From the NCBI GenBank assembly GCA_900541315.1, contig UQJF01000002.1, positions 1 through 64,000 on the forward strand: a stretch of 64,000 nucleotides of DNA, in the 5' to 3' direction. The stretch's first letter is position 1; the number at the start of each line of letters is the position of its first letter. Source of the stretch: an uncultured Clostridium sp. (lineage in GTDB: Bacteria; Bacillota; Clostridia; Lachnospirales; Lachnospiraceae). Shown piece after piece: positions 16,039-24,256 of this stretch. The translations under genes were made by a program, and so were the position numbers. Below the pieces are notes generated by a model that had not been told where the DNA came from, searched no databases, and worked only from the letters and a program-made list of their open reading frames with translations.

Positions 16039-16740
16039 TCATATAAATTTAGATGCGATCGGTACTGCAACTACAGTGAGAAGGCCGGCCACTGCAATGG
16101 AAAGGCTGCTCATAGCGCCTTCTACTTCTCCTAATTCCAGCGCTTTGGCTGTGCCTACTGCATGGGCACTGGTACCAAATGCCAGGCCTTTTGCTACCGG
16201 ATGATGGATCTTTGCAAGCTTAAGCACAGTCTCACCAACCATATTTCCCAGCACACCGGTAATAATAATGCTGATAACAGTCAGTGTTACAATGCCGCCT
16301 GCTTCTTCACTGACGCCCATTCCAATAGCAGTTGTAATGGACTTTGGAAGCAGTGTTACATAATGGGCATGGGACAATCCCAGAACACGGCACATGAGGA
16401 AAATACTCACTGCACTGGTGGCAACTCCGGAAATAATGCTTACTGCAACAGCTGCGCCATGCTTCTTTAACAAATGAAGCTGCTTATACAGCGGGATCGC
16501 CAGACATACAGTTGCCGGTGTGAGAAGCCAGCTTAAATAAGATGCTCCCTTATTATATGTATCATAATCAATTCCTACTCCCAGTAAAAATGCAATGATC
16601 ACGATAACAGATACCAGGATGGGATTTAAAAAGGCAAGCTTTGTTTTCTGCTTCAGCCAGCAGGCAAACAGATAGGCTCCTATACTTAAAGTAAGTCCCC
16701 AATACTGGGAATTTCCCAGAATTTCTCTTAATGCGCTCAT
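16039..16740 (-). CDS. lrgB: LrgB-family membrane protein
   Basis: 233 residues with about seven hydrophobic helices and the family stretches LLPKSITTAIGMGVSEEAGG and FGTSAHAVGTAKALELGE. LrgB with LrgA has been linked to control of murein hydrolase activity and, in plants and some bacteria, to glycolate or pyruvate export. It starts 4 nt after the lrgA stop, so the two genes form an operon. Confidence 0.9.
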   Translation of the reverse strand: MSALREILGNSQYWGLTLSIGAYLFACWLKQKTKLAFLNPILVSVIVIIAFLLGVGIDYDTYNKGASYLSWLLTPATVCLAIPLYKQLHLLKKHGAAVAVSIISGVATSAVSIFLMCRVLGLSHAHYVTLLPKSITTAIGMGVSEEAGGIVTLTVISIIITGVLGNMVGETVLKLAKIHHPVAKGLAFGTSAHAVGTAKALELGEVEGAMSSLSIAVAGLLTVVAVPIASKFI

Positions 16741-16744
16741 TTGA

Positions 16745-17107
16745 TCATTTCTCCTTTTTCTTCTCTGCTGATTCCATCATAAACTGTGCCACTTTCCCGG
16801 TAACGATCATTACTACCACTGTGGAAACTGCGATAATGATCAAAAATGGGATAAGAACTGCTTTCAGCTCATCTGCGCACTCCAGGATCCCTACTGTTGC
16901 CGGTACAAACATCATAGACATGGTATCCATCAGGAAATTGCCGGTTCCTTCTACGCTTTCCAGCTTTACCACGCCAGTCATAAGAGCTGCCAGCATAAGA
17001 AAAAGACCATACACGCCTGCCGGAACAGGTAATGGAAGGATCTTGTTTAAAAATTCTCCTGCCAGAGTGATTCCCAGGATAATACCGATTTGTCTTACGT
17101 ATTTCAT
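16745..17107 (-). CDS. lrgA: LrgA/CidA-family holin-like protein
   Basis: About 120 residues with four membrane helices; the LPLPVPAGVYGLFLMLAALMTG segment (split here as PLPVPAGVYG and LMLAAL) is the LrgA/CidA signature. It works with LrgB. The start at 17107 has AGGAGG upstream, whereas the 53-codon extension to 17266 is charged, unlike the family and has no ribosome-binding site. Confidence 0.88.
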   Translation of the reverse strand: MKYVRQIGIILGITLAGEFLNKILPLPVPAGVYGLFLMLAALMTGVVKLESVEGTGNFLMDTMSMMFVPATVGILECADELKAVLIPFLIIIAVSTVVVMIVTGKVAQFMMESAEKKKEK

Positions 17108-17313
17108 CTTTGCTTTTCCTCCTGATATTTTAATGTCCTCTTCTATATCCGAAGATTTTTTCTGGACTATTCTACCACTGCAATTTTTCATATTCAAGAG
17201 ACTATGGCGGAAATACACAAAAAATACAATCCTGGCTTTCAACAATGGTTGCATACCGGAAACCATTGGATTACAATAAAAGCATTATGAAAACTATGTT
17301 GGGAGCTTATTTC

Positions 17314-18147
17314 ATGGAAATTTTCTTTAAAAACAATCTAAATTCATCAGACCAATTGCAGATAGGACAGCTTCTTTCTGCACCCACAGCAGACTCTGCC
17401 GCTAATACCGAAGCATGTTTTGTGCCAACGCCTGCGCTTGCTGATATCCTGGATGCTGACAGCTGGTGGTTTGCTATGCAGGAAAAGGATCTTCTCCTGG
17501 GATGCATGGCTGTTTATCAGACTGGGGATGACAGCTTTGAATGTGTACCTTTTGTACATCCGGATTTTCGCAGAAAAGGCATCTTTTCCGCGATCCTGGC
17601 TGCTGCCTGTAAAGAAGACAGGATCCCTGGAGAAGGTTCTGTGTATTTTTCCTGCAGTGCTGAAAATGAATCATGGAAAAATATTCTGGGGCATATTGGA
17701 GCAGAACATGCCTGGGATGAATATATGTTAGAACGCAAGCTAATAATAAGCGAAAAAACAGAGACTGGTATTTACTGCCGGATTGTAGAAACAGCTCCAG
17801 AAAATAAAACAGAAGCCAATGATACCATAACTTCAGGCAACATAGTCTGGCACGCCATCGGCTGCCGTTTAAACCAGAATATTCCCCCCAGTTTCACATC
17901 ACCTGAAGTCACCTGTTTTCTTGCTCCTCAGGGAGAGTCTGTCTATTTATACAGTCTCCAAGTTCTCCCGGAGCTTAGAAACAGACATCTTGGTACTGCC
18001 TTTTTATCTGCTTTGCTTCCCCGGTTAGCCAAAAAAGGCTTCAAGTCCATTAAACTTCAGGTGTCCTCTGAAAATCTCCCTGCCATGGCCCTGTATAAAA
18101 AAACAGGGTTTTACATTACGCAAACCCTGTCTTTCTATGAATATTAG
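17314..18147 (+). CDS. Tandem GNAT N-acetyltransferase
   Basis: About 277 residues with two acetyltransferase folds. The first carries VPFVHPDFRRKGIFSAIL (about residues 75-95), the second SLQVLPELRNRHLGTAFL (about 215-232), followed by LYKKTGFYITQTL at the C-terminus. The acetyl-CoA loop R/Q-x-x-G/R-x-G is better kept in the second copy. Substrate unknown. The start at 17314 follows GGGAG; an ATG at 17287 is possible. It is one of few rightward genes in this half of the window and converges on the RelQ gene. Confidence 0.78.
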   Translation: MEIFFKNNLNSSDQLQIGQLLSAPTADSAANTEACFVPTPALADILDADSWWFAMQEKDLLLGCMAVYQTGDDSFECVPFVHPDFRRKGIFSAILAAACKEDRIPGEGSVYFSCSAENESWKNILGHIGAEHAWDEYMLERKLIISEKTETGIYCRIVETAPENKTEANDTITSGNIVWHAIGCRLNQNIPPSFTSPEVTCFLAPQGESVYLYSLQVLPELRNRHLGTAFLSALLPRLAKKGFKSIKLQVSSENLPAMALYKKTGFYITQTLSFYEY

Positions 18148-18172
18148 TACATCGTTTCGTAAATAACTGTAC
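18147..18172. repeat. Repeat C, copy C2
   Basis: Same 26-bp unit as C1, placed exactly between the converging stop codons of the GNAT gene (18147) and the RelQ-like gene (18179). This suggests a shared 3'-end signal. Confidence 0.75.
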
Positions 18173-18178
18173 TATTAC

Positions 18179-18892
18179 TTAGTCTCTTGATACTGTTACG
18201 CCCTGTGCTTCGATCCTCTTCCGGATCTCCAACATCTTATTATCGGTCTGGGCGATCACATCGGCACACTGCTTTAATTCGCTGCTGATCTCACCATTCA
18301 GGTCTACAAAGGACTTTTTATACTTTAACTGATGATCCAGACTTGCCCAGAAATCCATGGCGATCGTACGAATCTGTACCTCTACCCGTATGGGCTTTTT
18401 GCTGTCCGAGAAAAATACCGGGATCTCAATGATCATATGGTAGCTGCGGTAGCCGTTTGGCTTAGGATTTTTAATATAATCCTTGATAGCTATGACTGTT
18501 ACATCATCCTGACGTACCAGCATTTCCGCTACCTCATAAATATCATCTACAAAGGAACAGATAATACGGATACCGGCCACATCATCCAGATTTTTTGTCA
18601 TAGAAGCCACAGAAACTTCCAATCCCCGGCGCTGAAGCTTTTCCAGGATGCTCATAGGCTTCTTTACACGGGATTTGATCATTTCAATAGGATTTCTCTG
18701 GTTTTTAATGGACAATTCATCATTTAGCACTTCTAATTTTGTCTTTACTTCACGGATAGCACAGGCATACATCATCATCGCCATCCGAAACTGTCTTGCT
18801 TCATTGACCCATACATCCGGGACCTGGACCACATCCGGCACATTGACAATGGACTGATTCAGTTCGCTATTAGGATTAAGATTGATATTCAT
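18179..18892 (-). CDS. RelQ-like small alarmone synthetase
   Basis: 237 residues with the synthetase-only fold of the RelQ/YjbM class: DDVAGIRIICSF, NGYRSYHMIIEIP for GTP and VEVQIRTIAMDFWASLDHQL with the E-x-Q motif. It makes (p)ppGpp or pGpp from ATP and a guanosine nucleotide; family members work as tetramers. Length is close to the usual 210-230. It starts 18 bp after the Mrp stop on the same strand, so the two probably share a transcript. No hydrolase domain. Confidence 0.92.
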   Translation of the reverse strand: MNINLNPNSELNQSIVNVPDVVQVPDVWVNEARQFRMAMMMYACAIREVKTKLEVLNDELSIKNQRNPIEMIKSRVKKPMSILEKLQRRGLEVSVASMTKNLDDVAGIRIICSFVDDIYEVAEMLVRQDDVTVIAIKDYIKNPKPNGYRSYHMIIEIPVFFSDSKKPIRVEVQIRTIAMDFWASLDHQLKYKKSFVDLNGEISSELKQCADVIAQTDNKMLEIRKRIEAQGVTVSRD

Positions 18893-18910
18893 CGTATCAC
18901 CGCTTTCCGC

Positions 18911-19747
18911 TTACAGATTCTCCACTGCCTTTACAGCCTCTTCAAACCATGGCATCTCAATATATTCTATCTGTCCGCCATCTACCATCTGAGCGATTTT
19001 TGGATTGATCGGGATCTGTGCTAACAGCTTTAAGCCATATTCTTCTGCAACCTGTTCTGTATGGCTCTCACCAAATACATTAATGTGTTTTCCACAGTCA
19101 GGACATTCCAGATAACTCATATTTTCTACAATACCAAGGATCGGCACATCCATCTTCTTTGCCATGTTCACTGCCTTGGCTACGATCATTCCTACCAGCT
19201 CCTGAGGAGAGGTAACGATAATAATACCGTCCACAGGAAGTGACTGGAATACAGTCAGAGGAACATCGCCAGTGCCAGGAGGCATATCTACAAACATGTA
19301 ATCTACATCTTTCCATAATGTTTCTGTCCAGAACTGCTTTACAGCGCCTGCTATCACAGGACCTCTCCAGATAACCGGATCAGTATCATGGTCTAACAGA
19401 AGGTTTGCTGACATGATATCAACACCTTCTAAAGATCTTGCAGGGAGCATCAATTTTCCATCTTCGGAAACACCTGCTTTTTCATGGGCTACGCCAAATG
19501 CCATAGGAATAGACGGACCTGTAATATCTGCATCCAGAATTGCTGTATGTTTTCCTCTCCGGCTCATGCTTACTGCCAGCATGGAAGTAACAAGTGATTT
19601 ACCTACACCGCCTTTTCCGCTGACAACACCAATTACTTTTTTTACTGAACTTTCCGGTGCCAGTGCTTCCAGAAAGCTTTTTTTATCCTGAGTACGGCTG
19701 CTGCAGTTTTCACCGCAGGTACTACAGTTATGGGAACATTCACTCAT
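18911..19747 (-). CDS. Mrp/NBP35-family Fe-S carrier ATPase
   Basis: 278 residues. The deviant Walker A GVVSGKGGVGKS (about residues 40-51), switch regions DADITGPS and DMPPGTGD, and a C-terminal CPDC pair are the marks of Mrp/ApbC scaffold ATPases, which hold and hand over [4Fe-4S] clusters. An extra Cys-rich N-terminus (CSHNCSTCGENC) may bind a second cluster, as in Nbp35. Start has AAAAGGAG. Upstream intergenic DNA contains repeat A2. Confidence 0.92.
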   Translation of the reverse strand: MSECSHNCSTCGENCSSRTQDKKSFLEALAPESSVKKVIGVVSGKGGVGKSLVTSMLAVSMSRRGKHTAILDADITGPSIPMAFGVAHEKAGVSEDGKLMLPARSLEGVDIMSANLLLDHDTDPVIWRGPVIAGAVKQFWTETLWKDVDYMFVDMPPGTGDVPLTVFQSLPVDGIIIVTSPQELVGMIVAKAVNMAKKMDVPILGIVENMSYLECPDCGKHINVFGESHTEQVAEEYGLKLLAQIPINPKIAQMVDGGQIEYIEMPWFEEAVKAVENL

Positions 19748-19782
19748 TTGTATCTTCTCCTTTTAATTTCTATCTCTCGTCC

Positions 19783-19895
19783 ACTCATGAACACGCGCTG
19801 GCGCGCTCTACTGTCTGCTGGCGCAGACGGTTCATTCGTTAATCGCTTGTGAAAAACAAATGTCTGCTTCGCAGCCGCTTGTTTTTCCCTGCGCT
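19783..19895. repeat. Repeat A, copy A2
   Basis: Outer stem ATGAAC (19787-19792) with GTTCAT (19830-19835) encloses GCGC-based and GTCTGC/GCAGAC hairpins; beside it GAAAAACAA (19851-19859) pairs with TTGTTTTTC (19879-19887). The layout equals A1 but the outer stem bases differ in a compensating way. It lies between the FliB-like gene and the Mrp gene. Confidence 0.8.
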
Positions 19896-19916
19896 CATTA
19901 CATTATATACCATTTC

Positions 19917-21053
19917 TTACAATGCCGCAAGCAGTGGTCGCAGGCGAAACTCCCCCTTGCGGGTCAATATATCTTCCAGCAGTCCTTTGTTTTCATCGGA
20001 ATGCTCGATCTCTCTGGAATAGCGGTGAGCCACATCAGCTGCCTCTTTTAAAGTAAGTGTACCATTCTTTTTCCAATGAGCCATCATCATATCCTGGATC
20101 ATGATCGTGGAGGCCACAGCTGCTTTCATTTTTCCATAGGGATTTCCATTGTAAACGCTGCCACAGAAGTAAGTGTATACAAAGTACACCATTAATTGTT
20201 CTGTCCAGAGACTTATTTTTCCTGCTTCCGAACTTTGTAAAAAGGCTTTTCTCATCTCTTCGTAAGCCTCTTGGCCGCCATCTAAAAGACAGACTTTTAA
20301 TTTATCCCTGTACTCCGGCCACTGGTGGTTTAATGGTTCCATTTTCTCTAAAAGGGCTATGATCTCTTTTACTGCTTCATAGCGGCTGTATCCCTTAATG
20401 CCAGCCAGTTTTTCTTTGAAATAATCATCTCTCCTGGAGCTGTTATATTTTTCAAATAATGCATCTGTCTGGTAAAGAACATTGTCCCGCACTCTTCTTT
20501 GCAGATCATGGGCTAATGCCAGCACCTCTGCCATACGCAGCTTTACATCCAGGCTTCTGTCCTGTAATATCTGAAAAACCAGATCCCTGGCATCCATAAG
20601 TTTGGTATATAAAAAGAAATCGAAATCATCATAGGTTTCATCTTTTTCATCTTCTTTTGTAAAAAACTGCACCTTTTCCTCGCAGCCAAGGATGATCTTT
20701 GCTGCCTCCATACAGGAAAGACAAAGAGAATACTCCCTGCTGCCTTCAAATTCCTCTACATGGCGTGGATACATGCGACAGGTACGGCATAAGCTGTCCG
20801 GCCCCATTTCTGTATACAGGTCACACAAATTTTCATCGTTCAAAAAGGCACAACGGTGATGATACTGTAAAAACGACCCTTCTTTCCAGTTAATAGAATT
20901 TTTCAACCGGTTTCCAACCGGGCCTTTTGCCTTTTTATATTTTTCCAGTGCCTTATCATCGATCATAATCTCCCAGCCTGCGCAGCAGGTATCCTCACAT
21001 TCTGAGGCAATACACTGAAATTTTCTATAATAATGTGGATATGTGTAAAGCAT
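19917..21053 (-). CDS. FliB-like cysteine-rich protein (putative protein lysine N-methylase)
   Basis: About 378 residues. The N-terminal third is full of paired cysteines (CEDTCCAGW, CAFLN...LC, CRTCRMYPRHVEEF, CLSCMEA), the pattern of the CxxCxxCC/FliB family. FliB methylates lysines of flagellin in Salmonella, but there is no flagellar gene here and many Clostridia without flagella carry this protein, so the target is unknown. The start at 21053 has AGGAG and begins one base after the stop of the GTPase-nuclease gene (TAA-A-ATG), showing tight coupling. Confidence 0.75.
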   Translation of the reverse strand: MLYTYPHYYRKFQCIASECEDTCCAGWEIMIDDKALEKYKKAKGPVGNRLKNSINWKEGSFLQYHHRCAFLNDENLCDLYTEMGPDSLCRTCRMYPRHVEEFEGSREYSLCLSCMEAAKIILGCEEKVQFFTKEDEKDETYDDFDFFLYTKLMDARDLVFQILQDRSLDVKLRMAEVLALAHDLQRRVRDNVLYQTDALFEKYNSSRRDDYFKEKLAGIKGYSRYEAVKEIIALLEKMEPLNHQWPEYRDKLKVCLLDGGQEAYEEMRKAFLQSSEAGKISLWTEQLMVYFVYTYFCGSVYNGNPYGKMKAAVASTIMIQDMMMAHWKKNGTLTLKEAADVAHRYSREIEHSDENKGLLEDILTRKGEFRLRPLLAAL

Positions 21054-21054
21054 T

Positions 21055-23829
21055 TTATTCTCTCCTGCCAAGGCGGATATCTTCTAAATATGCCGCCAGT
21101 TCTTCATCTGCACCATGGAACAAATAGTTTTTCCCATTTTTTTTCAGTTTTGCTTTTTCTTCCCGTATCTGCTCATTCGCCCAGGCAACTTCCTCTTTTA
21201 AGTCCCTTGCTGACATCAGATGACAGCCCTGACCATAGATGATCAGCTGCTCCAGCCCGTCAGAAGTGGCTACTGTCACATGATACTGGCGGCCTATCTT
21301 ATGAGCCAGTTTTTCAATGTACTGGTCAGCAGTTTCTGCCTCTTTCGTATATACTACATGGATGTTGTGATAGTTTATGGCTTCCCCTGTATTTCCTGTC
21401 ACTTTATAAGCATCAAATACCAGGATCAGCGTACATTTCTTATATCCCTGATAATTACACAGGATATCCATCAGCTTCTGTCTTGCCCCGTCAATCGTCA
21501 CTTTTGAAAGCTCCCTCAGCTCTTCCCAGGCAAAAATAATATTATAGCCGTCTACTAGAAGATACTCTTCCTCCTCCGGTTTCTTTGTTTCCTTTCCCTT
21601 TAAAGACTTATCTGCAGAATAATTTCTTGTCCTTGGTGCAGTACAGCTGCTCTGGGTATCCGGCCTGCTGCGCCATTTTCCAGGACCAAAACGGCGGTTA
21701 AAAATTTCTTCTAACTCTTTATCATCGCTCCAGGATGTGCCGGGATCAGAGCTGCTCTGGCGTTTTCCACCAGCTATTTTACCAACTGACGCTTCAGCTC
21801 CGTCAGCCTCATTCGCACCATTTACTCTCCGACCCAGCTTTTCTAATGGGCTTTCCACATGCATATATTCCTTCACCTGATACCATGGCACCAGATATCC
21901 TGCTCCATGGGAACAGAAAACAGAATCTGCTGTATTTTCCAGATCTGCCTCCGGATCATAGCCTGCTGCCTCTATCACTTCTTCTGCATTGTGACAGGGC
22001 TCATAATCTTTAAACCAGAGATTTAAATGTCCCCGGCCCTTTGTATAGGCAATGACCTCCCGCTGGTAATCACGCAGACTGGCAACCGGTGCTTTTCCCG
22101 TTAATATAACACCATCCTCTGTAGTCACCGGTGGCTCAAAAGTTCCAAACATCCGGTCCATATCTGCCATGGCCCGTCCCAGATTTTCAGCAGGAAGTTC
22201 CAGTGTAAACCCATAAAATGGCTCCAACAGCTGGCTTTCTGCCTGCATCAGCCCCTGACGCAGCGCCCGGTAAGTAGCCTGGCGGAAATCACCGCCCTCT
22301 GTATGCTTCATATGGGCACGTCCTGTAAGCAGAGTCACCTTCATATCCGTGATCTCCGCCCCAGTAAGCACACCTCTGTGGAGCTTCTCTTCCAAATGGG
22401 TCAGGATCAGCCTCTGCCAGTTCCTATCCAGCACATCCTCGCTGCATACAGTATCAAACTGCAGTCCGCTCCCCGGCTCTCCCGGTTCTAATAACAGATG
22501 CACCTCTGCATAATGGCGCAATGGCTCAAAATGTCCCACACCCTCTACTGTATTTAAAATAGTTTCTTTGTATACAATATTTCCAGTATCAAAGCCTGCT
22601 AACAGGCCATATCTTTCTTCCAGCATATGCTTTAAGATTTCGATCTGCACATCTCCCATAAGCTGTACCTGGATCTCCCCAAGCTCTTCATTCCAAAGTA
22701 CATGAAGTTCCGGTTCTTCCTCTTCTAACTGCTTAAACTGCTGTAAACATTTATGCACATCGCTGTCAAAAGGCAGAAGGATACGGTAGGTAAGCACAGG
22801 TTCCAGCATTGGCAGTTCTGAAGCAGGCTCACTGCCGATCCCCTGTCCCGGATGTGTATGGAGCGGCCCGGTCACTGCGCAGATACAACCTGCTGATGCC
22901 TCTTTTACGCTTTCAAATTTAGCTCCTGAATAAATACGGATCTGGTTTACTTTCTCCTCTTCTCCCCAGCAATCCTTTACATGAAGCACGCCGGATGTGA
23001 CCTTTAAATGAGTCAGGCGGTTTCCCTGGTTGTCTCTGGATATTTTAAAGACTTTTCCGCCAAAAGGCTCCTCTTCCTTTCCCGTTTCCACTCCCTTTCC
23101 ATAAAGTGTAATACCTTCTGTCAGCTTTTTTACACCCTTTAATTTCAGTGCAGAGCCAAAATAACAGGGAAATACTTTCCGGTTTTCTACCAGCTGGCTG
23201 ATCTCTTCTGTATTTATGATCCCATTTTCAAAATAGGCTTCCATAACCGCTTCATCACAGACTGCCAGTTCCTGATAAAATTCATCGGGCTGTGTTTTTT
23301 GTGGATCCCATTCCCCTTTTTCCCCGGACCAGCCTCCAAAATCTACACAATTTCCGTCTAAATTAGTCTTCAGATCCTTCATAAGGGCTGCCGGGTCACA
23401 GCCTGACTGATCCATTTTGTTGATAAACAGAAATACCGGCACATGATGGCGTTTTAACAGTCTCCATACGGTTCTTGTATGCCCCTGAACGCCGTCTGCC
23501 CCGCTTACCATCAGAATGGCTGCATCCAGCACCTGGATCGTCCGCTCCATTTCCGCAGAAAAATCCACATGCCCCGGTGTATCTAAAAGAGTTATATTTT
23601 TATCTCCCAGGTCAAATACCGCCTGTTTGGAAAAAATAGTGATGCCGCGCTCCCGCTCTAATTCATAAGTATCTAAAAAGGCGTCCCGGTCATCTACCCG
23701 GCCCATTTTCCGGATCGCGCCGGTAAGATATAAAAGCGCCTCAGAAAGAGTGGTCTTTCCCGCATCTACATGAGCCAACAGCCCCACACTGATCTTATTC
23801 TTATTTGTTTCCGGCTTTTGTCCGCCCAT
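21055..23829 (-). CDS. TetM-like translational GTPase fused to NYN (YacP/Rae1-like) nuclease
   Basis: 924 residues. Residues 1-660 match the ribosomal-protection/EF-G family: G1 AHVDAGKTT (19-27), RERGITI switch, DTPGHVD, NKMDQ, domain III with GEIQVQLMGDVQIEIL, domain IV-V ending YTKGRGHLNLWFKDYEPC. Then comes a hydrophilic linker (about 665-750) and a NYN domain from 754 with VDGYN (Asp760), VFDAY (Asp806), EAETADQ (Glu832, Asp835) and ATSD (Asp857), all acidic residues of YacP/Rae1 endoribonucleases. Rae1 in Bacillus cuts mRNA in the ribosomal A site; the fusion suggests GTPase-driven delivery to ribosomes. Tetracycline resistance should not be assumed. Confidence 0.88.
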   Translation of the reverse strand: MGGQKPETNKNKISVGLLAHVDAGKTTLSEALLYLTGAIRKMGRVDDRDAFLDTYELERERGITIFSKQAVFDLGDKNITLLDTPGHVDFSAEMERTIQVLDAAILMVSGADGVQGHTRTVWRLLKRHHVPVFLFINKMDQSGCDPAALMKDLKTNLDGNCVDFGGWSGEKGEWDPQKTQPDEFYQELAVCDEAVMEAYFENGIINTEEISQLVENRKVFPCYFGSALKLKGVKKLTEGITLYGKGVETGKEEEPFGGKVFKISRDNQGNRLTHLKVTSGVLHVKDCWGEEEKVNQIRIYSGAKFESVKEASAGCICAVTGPLHTHPGQGIGSEPASELPMLEPVLTYRILLPFDSDVHKCLQQFKQLEEEEPELHVLWNEELGEIQVQLMGDVQIEILKHMLEERYGLLAGFDTGNIVYKETILNTVEGVGHFEPLRHYAEVHLLLEPGEPGSGLQFDTVCSEDVLDRNWQRLILTHLEEKLHRGVLTGAEITDMKVTLLTGRAHMKHTEGGDFRQATYRALRQGLMQAESQLLEPFYGFTLELPAENLGRAMADMDRMFGTFEPPVTTEDGVILTGKAPVASLRDYQREVIAYTKGRGHLNLWFKDYEPCHNAEEVIEAAGYDPEADLENTADSVFCSHGAGYLVPWYQVKEYMHVESPLEKLGRRVNGANEADGAEASVGKIAGGKRQSSSDPGTSWSDDKELEEIFNRRFGPGKWRSRPDTQSSCTAPRTRNYSADKSLKGKETKKPEEEEYLLVDGYNIIFAWEELRELSKVTIDGARQKLMDILCNYQGYKKCTLILVFDAYKVTGNTGEAINYHNIHVVYTKEAETADQYIEKLAHKIGRQYHVTVATSDGLEQLIIYGQGCHLMSARDLKEEVAWANEQIREEKAKLKKNGKNYLFHGADEELAAYLEDIRLGRRE

Positions 23830-23995
23830 GAAAACGCCTCCTGTATATTCATGATATCAGCACATTATACCACAGGAAGCGTTTATAGTCGATATGTCAA
23901 ATCAGTTACTGTCAATCCATTGTTACGGTTCAGCCATGGCATCTCTTTGTAACCATTCATTACAGGAGGTTTTTGAACTTGTGACCCGCCAAAAC

Positions 23996-24118
23996 CATGA
24001 GTAAGAAGCCATTTTTTGAAGAAAAATGAGCAGATTACAAATGTTTTTAGAATTGCAAAAGTGCAAAGCACGTAGCAATTCGGTATCAGATGGGGCAAAA
24101 TACCTTTTAATCACAACA
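23996..24118. repeat. Dispersed repeat R, copy 2
   Basis: Nearly the same as window positions 1-122. Here the upstream flank is visible: GGAGG lies about 30 nt before the ATG of the MSKKPFFEEK frame, which stops after ten codons. The gap 23830-24248 contains this repeat, a leftward terminator and repeat C3, and no convincing gene. Confidence 0.75.
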
Positions 24119-24139
24119 TCATATTTATATCTATAACAT

Positions 24140-24178
24140 AAAAAAATCCACCATACACTCACAGCATACGGTGGATTC
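24140..24178 (-). terminator. Leftward intrinsic terminator
   Basis: AATCCACC (24145-24152) pairs with GGTGGATT (24170-24177). On the minus strand the hairpin is followed by seven T. It terminates transcription from the SseB gene and protects the GTPase-nuclease operon from read-through. Confidence 0.85.
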
Positions 24179-24183
24179 TTCCA

Positions 24184-24209
24184 GTACATCGTTTCGCAAA
24201 TAACTGTAC
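24184..24209. repeat. Repeat C, copy C3
   Basis: Same unit as C1 and C2 with one substitution, located 40 bp beyond the SseB stop and directly before the terminator. Confidence 0.75.
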
Positions 24210-24216
24210 CAGTTCT

Positions 24217-24256
24217 CTATTAACTTAGTTAGTTTTCTATTAACTTAGTTAGTTTT
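24217..24256. repeat. 20-bp tandem duplication over the SseB stop codon
   Basis: CTATTAACTTAGTTAGTTTT occurs twice head to tail (24217-24236 and 24237-24256). The right copy contains the stop codon and last codons of the SseB gene, so the duplication is recent and leaves the protein end unchanged. Confidence 0.85.

Noticed and set aside
19917-21053. Flagellin methylation as the function of the FliB-like protein
   Set aside because: No flagellar genes are in the window and the family is common in non-flagellated Clostridia.
21055-23829. Tetracycline resistance gene
   Set aside because: The GTPase part is TetM-like, but it has a long linker and a nuclease domain, and sits in an ordinary chromosomal context without mobile elements. 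Resistance cannot be claimed from homology.
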